Shown here: piece after piece, positions 52,958 through 62,272 of the stretch | Numbering within the stretch: the stretch's first letter is position 1 | Layout of the letters: the number at the start of each line of letters is the position of its first letter | Assembly: GCA_905234755.1 (NCBI GenBank) | Contig: CAJOIT010000003.1 | Location: 789,140-853,139 of the forward strand | Direction of reading: 5' to 3' | Origin: an uncultured Bacteroidales bacterium | GTDB lineage: Bacteria > Bacteroidota > Bacteroidia > Bacteroidales > ML635J-15 | Length of the DNA stretch: 64,000 nt | Program-made: the position numbers and the translations under genes | Notes under the pieces: model-generated | Seen by the model: the letters and a program-made list of their open reading frames with translations, nothing else | Database searches by the model: none | Told to the model about the DNA's origin: nothing

Positions 52958-54249
52958 ACTACGAGGAAGCAATAGACTTTATGTTCAGCTCGTTGCCTAT
53001 GTACCAACGAGTTGGCAAGGCTGCATACAAAGCAAATCTCGACAACACACTGGCTCTTGACGAGCATTTTGGACATCCGCACAGAACATTCAAAACCATA
53101 CATGTAGCAGGTACAAACGGCAAAGGTTCGGTTTCGCATTCATTGGCGGCAATACTGCAGTCGGCAGGTTATAAGACAGGACTTTACACCTCGCCACACC
53201 TTGTCGACTATCGCGAACGCATCCGTGTAAATGGCGAAATGATTTCAAAGGATTATGTCTGCGACTTCATAAACCAGAACCAAGAAATCATAGGAAGCAT
53301 TAAGCCATCTTTTTTTGAAATGTCTGTAGCACTGGCTTTCAACTACTTCCGCGACATGAAGGTGGATGTTGCAGTGATAGAAGTCGGCATGGGTGGAAGA
53401 CTAGACTCAACCAACATCATCACACCCGAACTTTCGGTGATAACCAACATAAGTTTCGATCACACACAATTTCTGGGCAATACACTTCCGCTAATTGCTG
53501 GCGAAAAGGCTGGAATCATAAAGCATAATGTTCCTGTGGTAATCGGCGAAACCCATCCCGAGACCGCAAATGTATTCATAACCAAAGCAAAAGAGCAGGA
53601 ATCCCCTATCACCTTTGCCGACAAAGAAATAAAAGTGGAGAAAACCCAAGTCGCAGACAACCACAAGTACGCCGAATACCTAATAAACGGCACAGAAAAC
53701 CTTAAATTTGACCTTTTCGGCGAATACCAGACCAAGAATCTTGCGACAATACTCGAGGCTGCAAAACAGCTAAAAAAACAAGGATTTGCAATAAACGACA
53801 AAAACATTTCTGATGCACTGCAGAATGTAAAAGGTCTTACTGGTCTGCACGGCCGCTGGGAAATTCTCTCCGACTCTCCGCTAACAATTTGCGACACAGG
53901 CCACAATGTTGATGGATTGTCATACGTCACGGCTCAACTGAAAGCATTAAACTGCCAAAAACTTCACATTGTGCTCGGCTTTGTCAACGACAAGGATGTA
54001 GAACATGTAATGCCGCTTTTCCCAAAAGACGCACAATATTATTTTACCAACGCTGACATTCCGAGAGCCATGCCGGCAGAACAGGTAAAAGCATTCGGAG
54101 AAAAGTTTGGTCTAAATGGAAAAACTTACGAAAATGTTCCTTCCGCCTACGAATCTGCGAAGAAAAACGCATCTGCACAAGATGCGATTTTCATTGGCGG
54201 AAGCACTTTTATCGTTGGTGACTATTTCAAACACTGTGGTTTTCAATAG
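52954..54249 (+). CDS. folC: Bifunctional folylpolyglutamate/dihydrofolate synthase
   Basis: A 431-residue Mur-ligase-like enzyme that adds glutamate to folates. The P-loop is VAGTNGKGSVSHSLA; TSPHLVDYRERIRVNGEMIS, VGMGGRLDSTNII and the late GRWEILSDSPLTICDTGHN are diagnostic. Its start overlaps the previous stop by 4 bases (ATGA). It is the last gene of the plus-strand run from 50555 before tRNA-Val. Confidence 0.95.
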   Translation: MNYEEAIDFMFSSLPMYQRVGKAAYKANLDNTLALDEHFGHPHRTFKTIHVAGTNGKGSVSHSLAAILQSAGYKTGLYTSPHLVDYRERIRVNGEMISKDYVCDFINQNQEIIGSIKPSFFEMSVALAFNYFRDMKVDVAVIEVGMGGRLDSTNIITPELSVITNISFDHTQFLGNTLPLIAGEKAGIIKHNVPVVIGETHPETANVFITKAKEQESPITFADKEIKVEKTQVADNHKYAEYLINGTENLKFDLFGEYQTKNLATILEAAKQLKKQGFAINDKNISDALQNVKGLTGLHGRWEILSDSPLTICDTGHNVDGLSYVTAQLKALNCQKLHIVLGFVNDKDVEHVMPLFPKDAQYYFTNADIPRAMPAEQVKAFGEKFGLNGKTYENVPSAYESAKKNASAQDAIFIGGSTFIVGDYFKHCGFQ

Positions 54250-54282
54250 GATAAAAGTTTTTCAAAATTTTAGCGATTTTAT

Positions 54283-54313
54283 TTTGTCAGTTCGGAAATT
54301 TGCAATACTTTTG
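54283..54313 (+). promoter_or_regulatory. tRNA-Val promoter (TTTG-N19-TACTTTTG)
   Basis: TTTG at 54283-54286 and the -7 box TACTTTTG at 54306-54313 are separated by exactly 19 bases, the ideal Bacteroidetes spacing. The tRNA starts 16 bases downstream. Confidence 0.85.
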
Positions 54314-54328
54314 CACCGCTAATGACAA

Positions 54329-54403
54329 GGGAGCATAGCTCAGCTGGTTCAGAGCACCTGCCTTACAAGCAGGGGGTCATAGGTTCGAATCCTATTGTTC
54401 CCA
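54329..54403 (+). tRNA. tRNA-Val (anticodon TAC)
   Basis: A 75-base cloverleaf. The acceptor GGGAGCA pairs with TGTTCCC. The anticodon stem CCTGC/GCAGG holds the loop CTTACAA, giving anticodon TAC (reads GUA and wobble). The T arm TAGGTTCGAATCCTA is complete and the discriminator is A. CCA is not encoded. Confidence 0.95.
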
Positions 54404-54410
54404 CGGAGAA

Positions 54411-54433
54411 GCCACCAAACAGGTGGCTTTTTT
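54411..54433 (+). terminator. tRNA-Val terminator
   Basis: Six-base stem (GCCACC / GGTGGC) around AAACA, followed by a run of T. Confidence 0.85.
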
Positions 54434-54484
54434 CATGCACATACGGCAAGAAATAACAATGACAACCAAATCCTATTAACAAAA

Positions 54485-54510
54485 AGAGGCAAGTTTTTTA
54501 ACCTGCCCCT
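54485..54510 (-). terminator. Terminator of the giant T9SS gene
   Basis: Eleven-base stem with two G-T pairs, four-base loop; on the minus strand it is followed by CTTTTTG. It lies 24 bases after the stop at 54534. Confidence 0.75.
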
Positions 54511-54533
54511 AAAATAAACAACAATATTTTAGA

Positions 54534-57500
54534 TTATTCCTTTACAAATTTTCGTTGGCAAATAATAGAAGCCTTGTCCGTTCCGTGTATCCTTACGACA
54601 TAAACACCTGCCGTCAAATCTTCAACATCGCAAACCACATTGTCTGTATCCACTTCCATACGCTTTACTACCTGTCCCAATGCGTTTACAATCTCAATTT
54701 CGGAAATCGGTTCCGAAGAAGTAATGTTGAGTATGTCGTTTACTGGATTCGGGAAAATGCTTATCTGCATTTCTGCTTCAGAAATTCCAGTTATCACATT
54801 CAAATGCAAGGTTACAATTGAATCGCAACCGTTAGCAGCGGCGAAAGCCTGAGCGTAATCGCCAGTTTCGGTGAATATTTCACCATTCCATACAAAAGAT
54901 TCATTTGCAGAAGTGTCAAACTCATAGGTTACGGTTTCATTAATAGTAAGGTGCAAAGTTACAACCGAGTCGCAGCCACTTGTTGTATGCAATGTCTGAA
55001 CATAGTCTCCGCTTTCGGTATATACCTCACCGTTCCATACATAGAAATCGCAAGACACGTCTTCGATTTGTTGAGCCTGCGTATGGTTGATTGTAAGATG
55101 CAAGGTAACAACCGAATCGCAGCCGTTAGCAATTGTGAATGTCTGATGATAATCACCACTTTCGGTATATGTTTCACCATTCCATTCGTAGGATTCGCAA
55201 GCGGAAACTGTAAATTCTGCCGTAGTCGGATGATTTATTGTCAAATGCAGGGTAACAACAGAATCGCAACCATTGGCAGCCGTGAAAGTCTGCTGATAAT
55301 TGCCACTTGCCGTATATGTTTCCCCATTCCACTCGTAGGATTCGCAAGCCGTGGCATTAAATTGATGTGTCAACGGATAGTTTATTGTGAGATGCAATGT
55401 AACAATGCTGTCACAACCGTTGTCTGATGCTATACTCTGTATATAAGTGCCACTTGTAGTATATATGTGTCCGTTCCAAGTGTAACTTTCACACGATGTT
55501 GCGGCAAATTCGCGAGTTGGCGATTCATTGATTGTAAGACGCAAAGTTATAACGCTGTCACAACCGTTTGCAGCAGTGAAAGTCTGCTGATAGTCACCGC
55601 TTGCGGTATAGGTTTGGTTGTTCCATTGGTAGGAATTACATGCCTCTGCTTCGACAAGTTCAGTCTGCGGATAGTTGATTGTAAGATGCAGTGTGACAAT
55701 ACTGTCGCAGCCAGTTGATGCCGCTATATTCTGCACATAGTCGCCACTTTCGGTGTAAGTTTGTCCGTTCCAAGTGTAGCTTTCACAAGCAGTGTGCGAA
55801 AATTCTCGCTCAGATGACTGATTTATTGTCAAATGCAAGGTAAGTATGCTGTCGCAACCGTTCGACAGATGCTTGGTAAAGTCGTAGTCACCAGATTCGG
55901 TGTAGGTTGTACCGCGCCAAACATACGAACCACAAGCCTCAACAGTTGTTTCGCCAGAGAGTTCACATGATTGCGTATCAAAACTCCACACCTGTGACCA
56001 AACCGAGTTTCCGCTTGCATTGTAGCCCTGAACGCGCCAGTAGTAAGTTGTGCCATAATTTAGATAGCAGGTGGCAGTTGTGTTGGCGGTGGTTCCACTA
56101 CGGTATATTGTTGCAAAAGTATTGTCGGTCGACACCTGATAGCGGTAGCCGGTAACATTGTCAAGCGGATTCCAAACCAAATCGACACCAGATGGCTGAA
56201 TTTCGGTGCTGCCGTTTGTGGGACTTACAAGCGTAGGCGCAGTAGTAAGCTGGTAAGCAGTTGTGAAATTCCATACGCTCGACCAGCAAGATGTATCAAC
56301 TGCATTTGCCGCACAAACACGCCAATAATAAGTTGTTCCATAGAGCATATTCGTTATGCTTGTACTCTTGTAAGTATCGGTATTTGTCGTTGATGACGAA
56401 ATGCTTAAATTACGCAATAGTTCCGAATTAAAGCTGTTTGTTGTATCAACCTGAACTATGTACGATGAAGAGCCTCTGGAGTTTTTCCAATACAATGTAC
56501 GCGAAGAAACAGCCAAGCCTGTACTATTATTTGATGGAGAATCCAATACAACCCAGTCAACAGTATGGAATTGCCAAGTATCAGACCAGCCCGATGTGTC
56601 AGCATTGTTTACGGCACAAACTCTCCAATAGTACATTGTACCATAACGCATATCGGAAACATACTTGTATATGTATGTATCGGTGTTGGTGGTTGATGAT
56701 GAAACATCTATGCTCTGCAACAATCCTGAATCAAAACTCGGAACTGTATCTAGCTGAAGAATATATGCATTAGAACCTTTTGAATTCTTCCATTCCAGTT
56801 CTTGGCGAGTATAATAGCCAACAGTAGAACTTGTGTCGTTCGGTAAATAATATAGCGCAACCCAATCGGTAGTATGGAATCGCCATGTAGCAGACCAGCC
56901 CGATGTATCGACTGCATTTGCCGAACATACACGCCAATAATACATTGTGCCATAACGCATATCGGAAATATATTTGTATATGTATGTATCGGTGTTTGAA
57001 TTAGAGTTGGTCGAAGTATAGGTCTGTAGCAGTCCAGAACTGAAACTTGGTGTAGTATCAAGCTGTAAGATGTACAAGGTAGAACCCAAGGAATTCTGCC
57101 ATTCAAATTCTTGCCGTGTATAATAAGTGCCATTTGCACTAGTATCACTTGGGAAAATCAGCACGACATCGTCCATCGTATGGAACTGCCAAGTCTCAGA
57201 CCAGTCGGTTGTATCAACGGAACTTATAGCACAAACTCGCCAATAGTACATTGTTCCATAATATAAATCATACACACACTTTTCATAATATGAATCTGTA
57301 TTTGTATTTGATGTTGACACACTTACATTACGCAATACACTTGAACTAAAATCAGAAGTTGTATCAAGCTGGATCATGTATTCTGAAGAACCTGGTAAGG
57401 TATTCCAGCGTAAATACTGCCGTGAATAAAACCTGCCTGTCGGACTTGGATTGTTGGTTGGTGAACTTAAAGTAACTGTTCCGGCTGTTGTGAAATTCCA

Positions 57501-58685
57501 CACTTCGGAATAACTGGATGTGTCGCTGTCGTTTGTATTGGTTGCCTTAACGCGCCAATAGTACTTTGTGCTGTATAGCAATCCATTAATATAAATGGAT
57601 GTCGATGATGTTGTATATGTGCGGAACATCGTTGATGAAAACGAAGGCACTGTATCCCACTCTAGGATATAACTTCCTGCGCCAGTGATTGAATTCCAAG
57701 AAACAGAAGGTCTGACCATACTCGTATAAACCATACCATTACTTGGAGAACTCAAAATTGGAGCCGAGCAAGTTGTAAAATTCCACACTTCGGAATAGCT
57801 GGATGTGTCGCTGTCGTTGCTATTGGTTGCCTTTACGCGCCAATAGTACTTTGTGTTGTATAGCAATCCATTTATATTGACAGATGTTGAAGTTGTTGTA
57901 AATGCTCGGAACATCGTTGATGAAAACGATGATACAGTATCCCACTCAAGGATATAACTTCCAACGCCTGTGATTGTATTCCATGAAACTGTAGGCCTTA
58001 CTATTGAGGTATAAACCATATCATTATTTGGAGAACTCAAAATTGGTGCAGAGCAGGTTGTAAAATTCCTAACTTCGGAATAGCTTGATGTGTCGCTGTC
58101 GTTGCTGTTGGTTGCCTTTACTCGCCAATAATACTTTGTGCCGTATAGCAATGCATTTATACTGACAGATGTCGATGTTGTTGTAAAAGTACCAAACTTC
58201 GGCGATGAAAATGATGATACCGTGTCCCACTCAAGGATATAACTTCCAACGCCTGTGATTGCATTCCAATAAAGTGTCGGCTTAACTACAGATGTATAAA
58301 TCATACCATCATTGGGAGAAGATAATGTTGGACCTGAGCATGTTGTAAAATTCCGTACCGCAGAATAGTCGGAGGTATCATTTGCACTTTCATTTACAGC
58401 ACGGACTCTCCAGTAATATGTTGTTCCGTACGACAACGCTGTTAAATTGACATAAGTATATGTCGTTGTATATGTACGAAACCTTGGGGATGAAAACGAA
58501 GATTCGATATCCCAATCCAATATGTATTTGCTTGCCCCCGATACAGAATTCCAAGAAACTGTAGGTTTTACCACTGATGTATAAATTGTACCGTCATTGG
58601 GAGACGATAATGTCGGTGCGTTTAATGCCATCGTATTCATTGCGAACAACAATAGCAACACGCTGATAATTAAACTTTTTTTCAT
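54534..58685 (-). CDS. Giant T9SS-secreted repeat protein
   Basis: The ATG at 58685 gives 1383 residues. After a signal peptide (about 1-20) come nine fibronectin-III-like repeats of 95-105 residues (each with YYWRV near the end; about 20-915), then eight repeats of about 49 residues with C-x-S-Y-x-W-N-G and GCDSxVTLHLTI (about 915-1305), then a T9SS sorting domain (ISIFPNPVNDILNITS). The paired cysteines in each short repeat probably form a disulfide; the eighth repeat has lost the first. It is likely a surface adhesin or stalk. Confidence 0.88.
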   Translation of the reverse strand: MKKSLIISVLLLLFAMNTMALNAPTLSSPNDGTIYTSVVKPTVSWNSVSGASKYILDWDIESSFSSPRFRTYTTTYTYVNLTALSYGTTYYWRVRAVNESANDTSDYSAVRNFTTCSGPTLSSPNDGMIYTSVVKPTLYWNAITGVGSYILEWDTVSSFSSPKFGTFTTTSTSVSINALLYGTKYYWRVKATNSNDSDTSSYSEVRNFTTCSAPILSSPNNDMVYTSIVRPTVSWNTITGVGSYILEWDTVSSFSSTMFRAFTTTSTSVNINGLLYNTKYYWRVKATNSNDSDTSSYSEVWNFTTCSAPILSSPSNGMVYTSMVRPSVSWNSITGAGSYILEWDTVPSFSSTMFRTYTTSSTSIYINGLLYSTKYYWRVKATNTNDSDTSSYSEVWNFTTAGTVTLSSPTNNPSPTGRFYSRQYLRWNTLPGSSEYMIQLDTTSDFSSSVLRNVSVSTSNTNTDSYYEKCVYDLYYGTMYYWRVCAISSVDTTDWSETWQFHTMDDVVLIFPSDTSANGTYYTRQEFEWQNSLGSTLYILQLDTTPSFSSGLLQTYTSTNSNSNTDTYIYKYISDMRYGTMYYWRVCSANAVDTSGWSATWRFHTTDWVALYYLPNDTSSTVGYYTRQELEWKNSKGSNAYILQLDTVPSFDSGLLQSIDVSSSTTNTDTYIYKYVSDMRYGTMYYWRVCAVNNADTSGWSDTWQFHTVDWVVLDSPSNNSTGLAVSSRTLYWKNSRGSSSYIVQVDTTNSFNSELLRNLSISSSTTNTDTYKSTSITNMLYGTTYYWRVCAANAVDTSCWSSVWNFTTAYQLTTAPTLVSPTNGSTEIQPSGVDLVWNPLDNVTGYRYQVSTDNTFATIYRSGTTANTTATCYLNYGTTYYWRVQGYNASGNSVWSQVWSFDTQSCELSGETTVEACGSYVWRGTTYTESGDYDFTKHLSNGCDSILTLHLTINQSSEREFSHTACESYTWNGQTYTESGDYVQNIAASTGCDSIVTLHLTINYPQTELVEAEACNSYQWNNQTYTASGDYQQTFTAANGCDSVITLRLTINESPTREFAATSCESYTWNGHIYTTSGTYIQSIASDNGCDSIVTLHLTINYPLTHQFNATACESYEWNGETYTASGNYQQTFTAANGCDSVVTLHLTINHPTTAEFTVSACESYEWNGETYTESGDYHQTFTIANGCDSVVTLHLTINHTQAQQIEDVSCDFYVWNGEVYTESGDYVQTLHTTSGCDSVVTLHLTINETVTYEFDTSANESFVWNGEIFTETGDYAQAFAAANGCDSIVTLHLNVITGISEAEMQISIFPNPVNDILNITSSEPISEIEIVNALGQVVKRMEVDTDNVVCDVEDLTAGVYVVRIHGTDKASIICQRKFVKE
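54771..55947 (-). repeat. Eight tandem GCDS-type coding repeats
   Basis: DNA encoding eight 49-residue units in the giant T9SS protein. Each has a Cys-x-Ser/Phe-Tyr-x-Trp-Asn/Arg-Gly core and a GCDS(I/V)(V/L)TLHL ending. The unit next to the sorting domain begins SANESF, replacing the first Cys with Asn. Identity between copies could let recombination change copy number. Boundaries are approximate. Confidence 0.75.
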
Positions 58686-58723
58686 ATTAAGAAACATTTA
58701 TATATACCAAACAATCAAAAAGG

Positions 58724-58731
58724 CAAAAGTA
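58724..58731 (-). promoter_or_regulatory. Bacteroidetes -7 box (TACTTTTG)
   Basis: Exact TAnnTTTG on the minus strand, 38 bases before the ATG at 58685. Confidence 0.5.
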
Positions 58732-58770
58732 ATATAAAATCCCGATAGGGAAAGTTTTGTTTTGTGGAAA

Positions 58771-59472
58771 TTAATTCAATTTACTTTTAATGAAATTGAT
58801 TGAAGCCTTTTCTATTTCTGTTCCGCGTATTTCTTTTCTTTCGGGATGACACTGCACAAGCATCATGCTACCATCTGTGGCAAGAAGCAACTCCCAGATT
58901 CCTTCGGGTGATTTACCAGTAAGCGAACATTCGAAAGGAACATTCTTTACTGCCTGATGATGCCGCGAATTTACACGCCATTGTTCGCCGTTGCTCAATA
59001 ACAAAGGATGGTACTTGCTTTTTCCATCTGCATGCTTTTGATGCTTTGCATTCAAGTCGCCCAAATCCTCAATCAACTCCGCCCCCATTAAATAGCATAT
59101 TTCCTGCATGCCACGGCAAATGCCAAAAATGGGAATATTTTTGTTTTTGCATTCTTCAAAAACTAATGAATCCAATTTGTCACGCACGGTATCAATGCCC
59201 AAGTCGGGACCACCACAAAAAATAATTATTGCACAGTCATCCGCTTCTGCCGGAGTGGAGACTGTTTTGTAGGCTAACCCATATTCAGCCAGCCAGTCCT
59301 CGTAGTTCTTGTGAGATTTGCAACCGTCAACTATTCCTACATATTTATCAGTCGACTGAGGCTTGTTTTGACACGATTGCTGGGCAAAAGAATGAAGATT
59401 TGCATACATTGTAGTAAACATTAATACATATAAAGTTACAATCACCGAATAGTTTTTATTTGCCAAAAACAT
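58771..59472 (-). CDS. Exported class I glutamine-amidotransferase-like hydrolase (peptidase C26 type)
   Basis: A 233-residue protein with an N-terminal hydrophobic stretch (about 9-30, ending SFAQ) that reads as a signal peptide. The rest is a class I glutaminase fold: Cys119 in IFGICRGMQEICYLMG, H171/H172 in NSRHHQAV, and VQCHPERK with H209 and E211. It is like the gamma-glutamyl-GABA hydrolase/C26 family, but an export signal is unusual. The -7 box lies at 59493-59500. It may cleave extracellular or periplasmic gamma-glutamyl compounds; this is inferred. Confidence 0.75.
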   Translation of the reverse strand: MFLANKNYSVIVTLYVLMFTTMYANLHSFAQQSCQNKPQSTDKYVGIVDGCKSHKNYEDWLAEYGLAYKTVSTPAEADDCAIIIFCGGPDLGIDTVRDKLDSLVFEECKNKNIPIFGICRGMQEICYLMGAELIEDLGDLNAKHQKHADGKSKYHPLLLSNGEQWRVNSRHHQAVKNVPFECSLTGKSPEGIWELLLATDGSMMLVQCHPERKEIRGTEIEKASINFIKSKLN

Positions 59473-59492
59473 CGCTAAACTTTTAAATATTG

Positions 59493-59500
59493 CAAACTTA
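59493..59500 (-). promoter_or_regulatory. Bacteroidetes -7 box (TAAGTTTG)
   Basis: Exact TAnnTTTG on the minus strand, 20 bases before the exported hydrolase's ATG at 59472, supporting that start and hence the signal peptide. Confidence 0.5.
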
Positions 59501-59568
59501 CATAAAAATGCAATTAATATGCCAGTACGATGAAGAAAAATTATGCCGAACCGATTTATGTTTTTTCA

Positions 59569-59576
59569 TAACTTTG
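59569..59576 (+). promoter_or_regulatory. Bacteroidetes -7 box (TAACTTTG) of the RAYT remnant
   Basis: Exact TAnnTTTG, 19 bases before the ATG at 59596, so the deleted transposase gene appears to keep a promoter. Confidence 0.45.
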
Positions 59577-59595
59577 TTGCATATAATCTTTTGAG

Positions 59596-59832
59596 ATGAA
59601 TGAAAAATATTTAGGAAAATACCGTTCAAAAACCTTGCGCACCGAATGTCACGAATACAATGGTGGAGAATATTTCATTACGATATGCACAAAGAATCGC
59701 GAACATTATTTAGGAGAAATTGACAATGGTGAAATGCAATCAAATTATTATGAACACAGAATCCTCAACCATAATGAAATGAATCACATTGCCGAATACA
59801 TCGAAAACAATGTTGCCAATTGGCAAAAATAA
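59596..59832 (+). pseudogene. Internally deleted RAYT transposase
   Basis: A 78-residue ORF joining the RAYT N-terminus (YNGGEYFITICTKNREHYLGEI, residues about 21-43) to the C-terminal helix (YYEHRILNHNEMNHIAEYIENN, about 51-72). About 100 residues are missing, including the HUH motif and flanks. The deletion stays in frame and keeps the Tyr-Tyr dipeptide and the start codon. It cannot transpose alone. It is probably an internal-deletion derivative of the family at 37271-37822. Confidence 0.85.
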
Positions 59833-59847
59833 TGACAACTTTTTTAC

Positions 59848-59855
59848 TAAATTTG
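59848..59855 (+). promoter_or_regulatory. Bacteroidetes -7 box (TAAATTTG)
   Basis: Exact TAnnTTTG, 21 bases before the lipoprotein ATG at 59877. It drives the lipoprotein-subtilase-xseA operon. Confidence 0.55.
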
Positions 59856-59876
59856 CACCATTAATTATTACACTTA

Positions 59877-60584
59877 ATGAAACACAAACTTTCAATAATA
59901 TTGCTCCTTCTTGTCGCGACATTCGCTTTCGTATCCTGCCATAAGGAAAACGAAATACCTGCCGACATAGAATTTGCCGCCGACAAGCAATATTTTCCTT
60001 TGGAAACCGACAAAGCACTGATATACAAGGTAACGGAAATCACAATCGACAAGCCAAGCGACTACTACGACACAGCCATTTATTTCCTGCGCGAGCGCAC
60101 CGATATTCCATTCATCGACAATGAAGGCGACACCGCCTACCGCATCGAACGCTTCAAGTCGCCGACACAAAACTACAACTGGAAAATAAGCGATGTCTGG
60201 GAAGCCAAATTGACAACATACACTGCTGAGAAAGTCGAAGAGAACCAAAGGTTTATAAAGATTAAATTCCCGCTCGTCATAGGTAAGTACTGGAACGGCA
60301 ACTTGAAGAATGAACTCGATGACAAGGATTGCACAATAACCTCGTTGTCGGCAACCTACAATAACGAAAGCATACATTTGGATTCTTGCCTTTCTATTAC
60401 TCGCGACAGCAGTGTTACACAGATTAGCAAGCAATACGATGTGGAAATATATGCACGAGGCATCGGATTGGTTTACAAGGAAATAACAGACATAAACTCC
60501 CAAGAAGTAATATATGGTGTACCAATAGAAAACCGAATACACCGAGGAACAATCTACCGTCAGGAACTAATTACAATTGAATGA
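59877..60584 (+). CDS. Hypothetical lipoprotein
   Basis: A 235-residue lipoprotein (signal peptide 1-20, lipobox AFVSC with lipidated Cys at about 21). The mature part is beta-rich, with WNGNLKNELDDKDC and EIYARGIGLVYKEI resembling the recurring lipoprotein domain found beside secreted proteases in Bacteroidetes, but I cannot name it. It overlaps the subtilase gene by 4 bases (ATGA), so the two are coupled and may cooperate. Confidence 0.7.
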   Translation: MKHKLSIILLLLVATFAFVSCHKENEIPADIEFAADKQYFPLETDKALIYKVTEITIDKPSDYYDTAIYFLRERTDIPFIDNEGDTAYRIERFKSPTQNYNWKISDVWEAKLTTYTAEKVEENQRFIKIKFPLVIGKYWNGNLKNELDDKDCTITSLSATYNNESIHLDSCLSITRDSSVTQISKQYDVEIYARGIGLVYKEITDINSQEVIYGVPIENRIHRGTIYRQELITIE

Positions 60585-62272
60585 TTATGAGGAATTTATT
60601 TTTAATTGCATCAATATGCACTATTTGTGCAACCGCATTTTCGCAAATAGGTCCAAACCTATATTACGTAGAATTCACAGACAAAAACAACACCCCCTAC
60701 TCGCTTGACAATCCGCAGGAATACTTGAGCGAGAGGGCATTGAGCCGTCGTAACGCACAGGGAATCGCCATTGATTCACTCGACTTGCCTGTAAATCCAG
60801 CCTACATTGCTGGACTTGAAAACCTTGGTCTCGAAATCCACAACGTCACCAAATGGCTCAACGGCGCTGTTGTCCGCACAGATGACTATAACCTTGTTTT
60901 GCAAGCTCGCAACCTTCCGTACGTAAAGGAAACATCTAGGTTTGAAATAGATACCGTGGAAACAGCAAAGAAAGTCAACAAGACAATGACGGTAACTGGA
61001 AATAGCCCGAGCACAAACATTCTTGCACCTAAATATACTGATTCGGAATATGGTTTTTCATACAATCAGATTGCTCTTCACAACGGTCATCTGCTTCATT
61101 CAGAAGGATATAAGGGCGAAGGCATGCTGATAGCCGTAACAGATGGTGGTTTTACCAATGCCGACCAGATGAGAAGTCTTGAATATCTGCGCAACTCAGG
61201 AAGGATTGTCGCCACCCGCGACTTTGCCTACGGTGGCACAACTGTCTACGACAACCACGCACATGGCTCAATGGTATTGTCGATAATGGCTGGCTACTTG
61301 CCTGGAGAATACATTGGCTGCGCACCCGAAGCAGAATACCTTCTAATTACGAGCGAAAGCAATGACTATGAGGAAATTGTAGAGGAATTCAACTGGGTAT
61401 CGGCTATTGAATACGCCGACAGCATGGGTGCCGACCTCGCAAATGTTTCGCTCGGTTATGTCGATTTCGATTCGCAGAGGTACAACCATTCGGCCGAAGA
61501 TATGGACGGACACACAAATCCTAGTAGCATCGCAGCAACCATCGCAGCAAGCAGAGGTATGATTATAGTAGTTGCTGCAGGCAACAGCGGACAGGACGAA
61601 AACGGACATGTCTGGATTGGCGCACCATCGGATGCATACGACATCGTAACTGTCGGAGCAATTGATGTTAACCAAAATTACGCGCCATTCTCATCCCACG
61701 GATTTGTCGAAGAAAATCGCATCAAACCCGACATCGTTTCCGTTGGCTGGGATGCATACGCCGACTACATTAACGACTCAATAGCACCTGGTTCGGGAAC
61801 ATCGTTTGCCACACCGCTTACCACAGGACTTATTGCCTGCTTCTGGCAGAAGTTCCACGAAAAAAGCGGTGCCGAAATTCGCGAAGCAATATTTTCTGCT
61901 GCACGCCCAACTGTCCCAACATGGGAAGAAGACCCTACACCACAACTTGGAACGCCAAACATTTTGACTGGTCGTGGATATGTTGATTTTAGCCTTGCAT
62001 CGGAAATTTTAACAGGAACAAAAAATCTGGCAAACGACTGCAATATAAGCATCTACCCTAACCCGACATCAAACGAAATTACAATTTGCCTCGACAACAT
62101 TCAGAATGCCGAACTTAACATCTTCTCAATCGATGGTCGTCTGCTTGACTACCGCAAGAATGTCGGCAAGGAACTAAAATACGACTTAAGCCACTACGCA
62201 AAAGGCGAATACATAATAAGTATCAGTGCCGACAATAAGGTTGTTGCATCGCAAACCATAATCAAGCAATGA
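60581..62272 (+). CDS. T9SS-secreted S8 family serine protease
   Basis: A 563-residue subtilase. It has a signal peptide (1-21, ending AFSQ) and a propeptide-like region (about 25-150). The catalytic domain carries the triad Asp188 (VTDGGF), His228 (DNHAHGS) and Ser408 (GSGTSFATP), with oxyanion Asn335 (AAGNSGQ). A type IX sorting domain (about 485-563, ISIYPNPTSNEITICLD) ends it. It should degrade proteins outside the cell. It overlaps xseA by 4 bases. Confidence 0.9.
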   Translation: MIMRNLFLIASICTICATAFSQIGPNLYYVEFTDKNNTPYSLDNPQEYLSERALSRRNAQGIAIDSLDLPVNPAYIAGLENLGLEIHNVTKWLNGAVVRTDDYNLVLQARNLPYVKETSRFEIDTVETAKKVNKTMTVTGNSPSTNILAPKYTDSEYGFSYNQIALHNGHLLHSEGYKGEGMLIAVTDGGFTNADQMRSLEYLRNSGRIVATRDFAYGGTTVYDNHAHGSMVLSIMAGYLPGEYIGCAPEAEYLLITSESNDYEEIVEEFNWVSAIEYADSMGADLANVSLGYVDFDSQRYNHSAEDMDGHTNPSSIAATIAASRGMIIVVAAGNSGQDENGHVWIGAPSDAYDIVTVGAIDVNQNYAPFSSHGFVEENRIKPDIVSVGWDAYADYINDSIAPGSGTSFATPLTTGLIACFWQKFHEKSGAEIREAIFSAARPTVPTWEEDPTPQLGTPNILTGRGYVDFSLASEILTGTKNLANDCNISIYPNPTSNEITICLDNIQNAELNIFSIDGRLLDYRKNVGKELKYDLSHYAKGEYIISISADNKVVASQTIIKQ

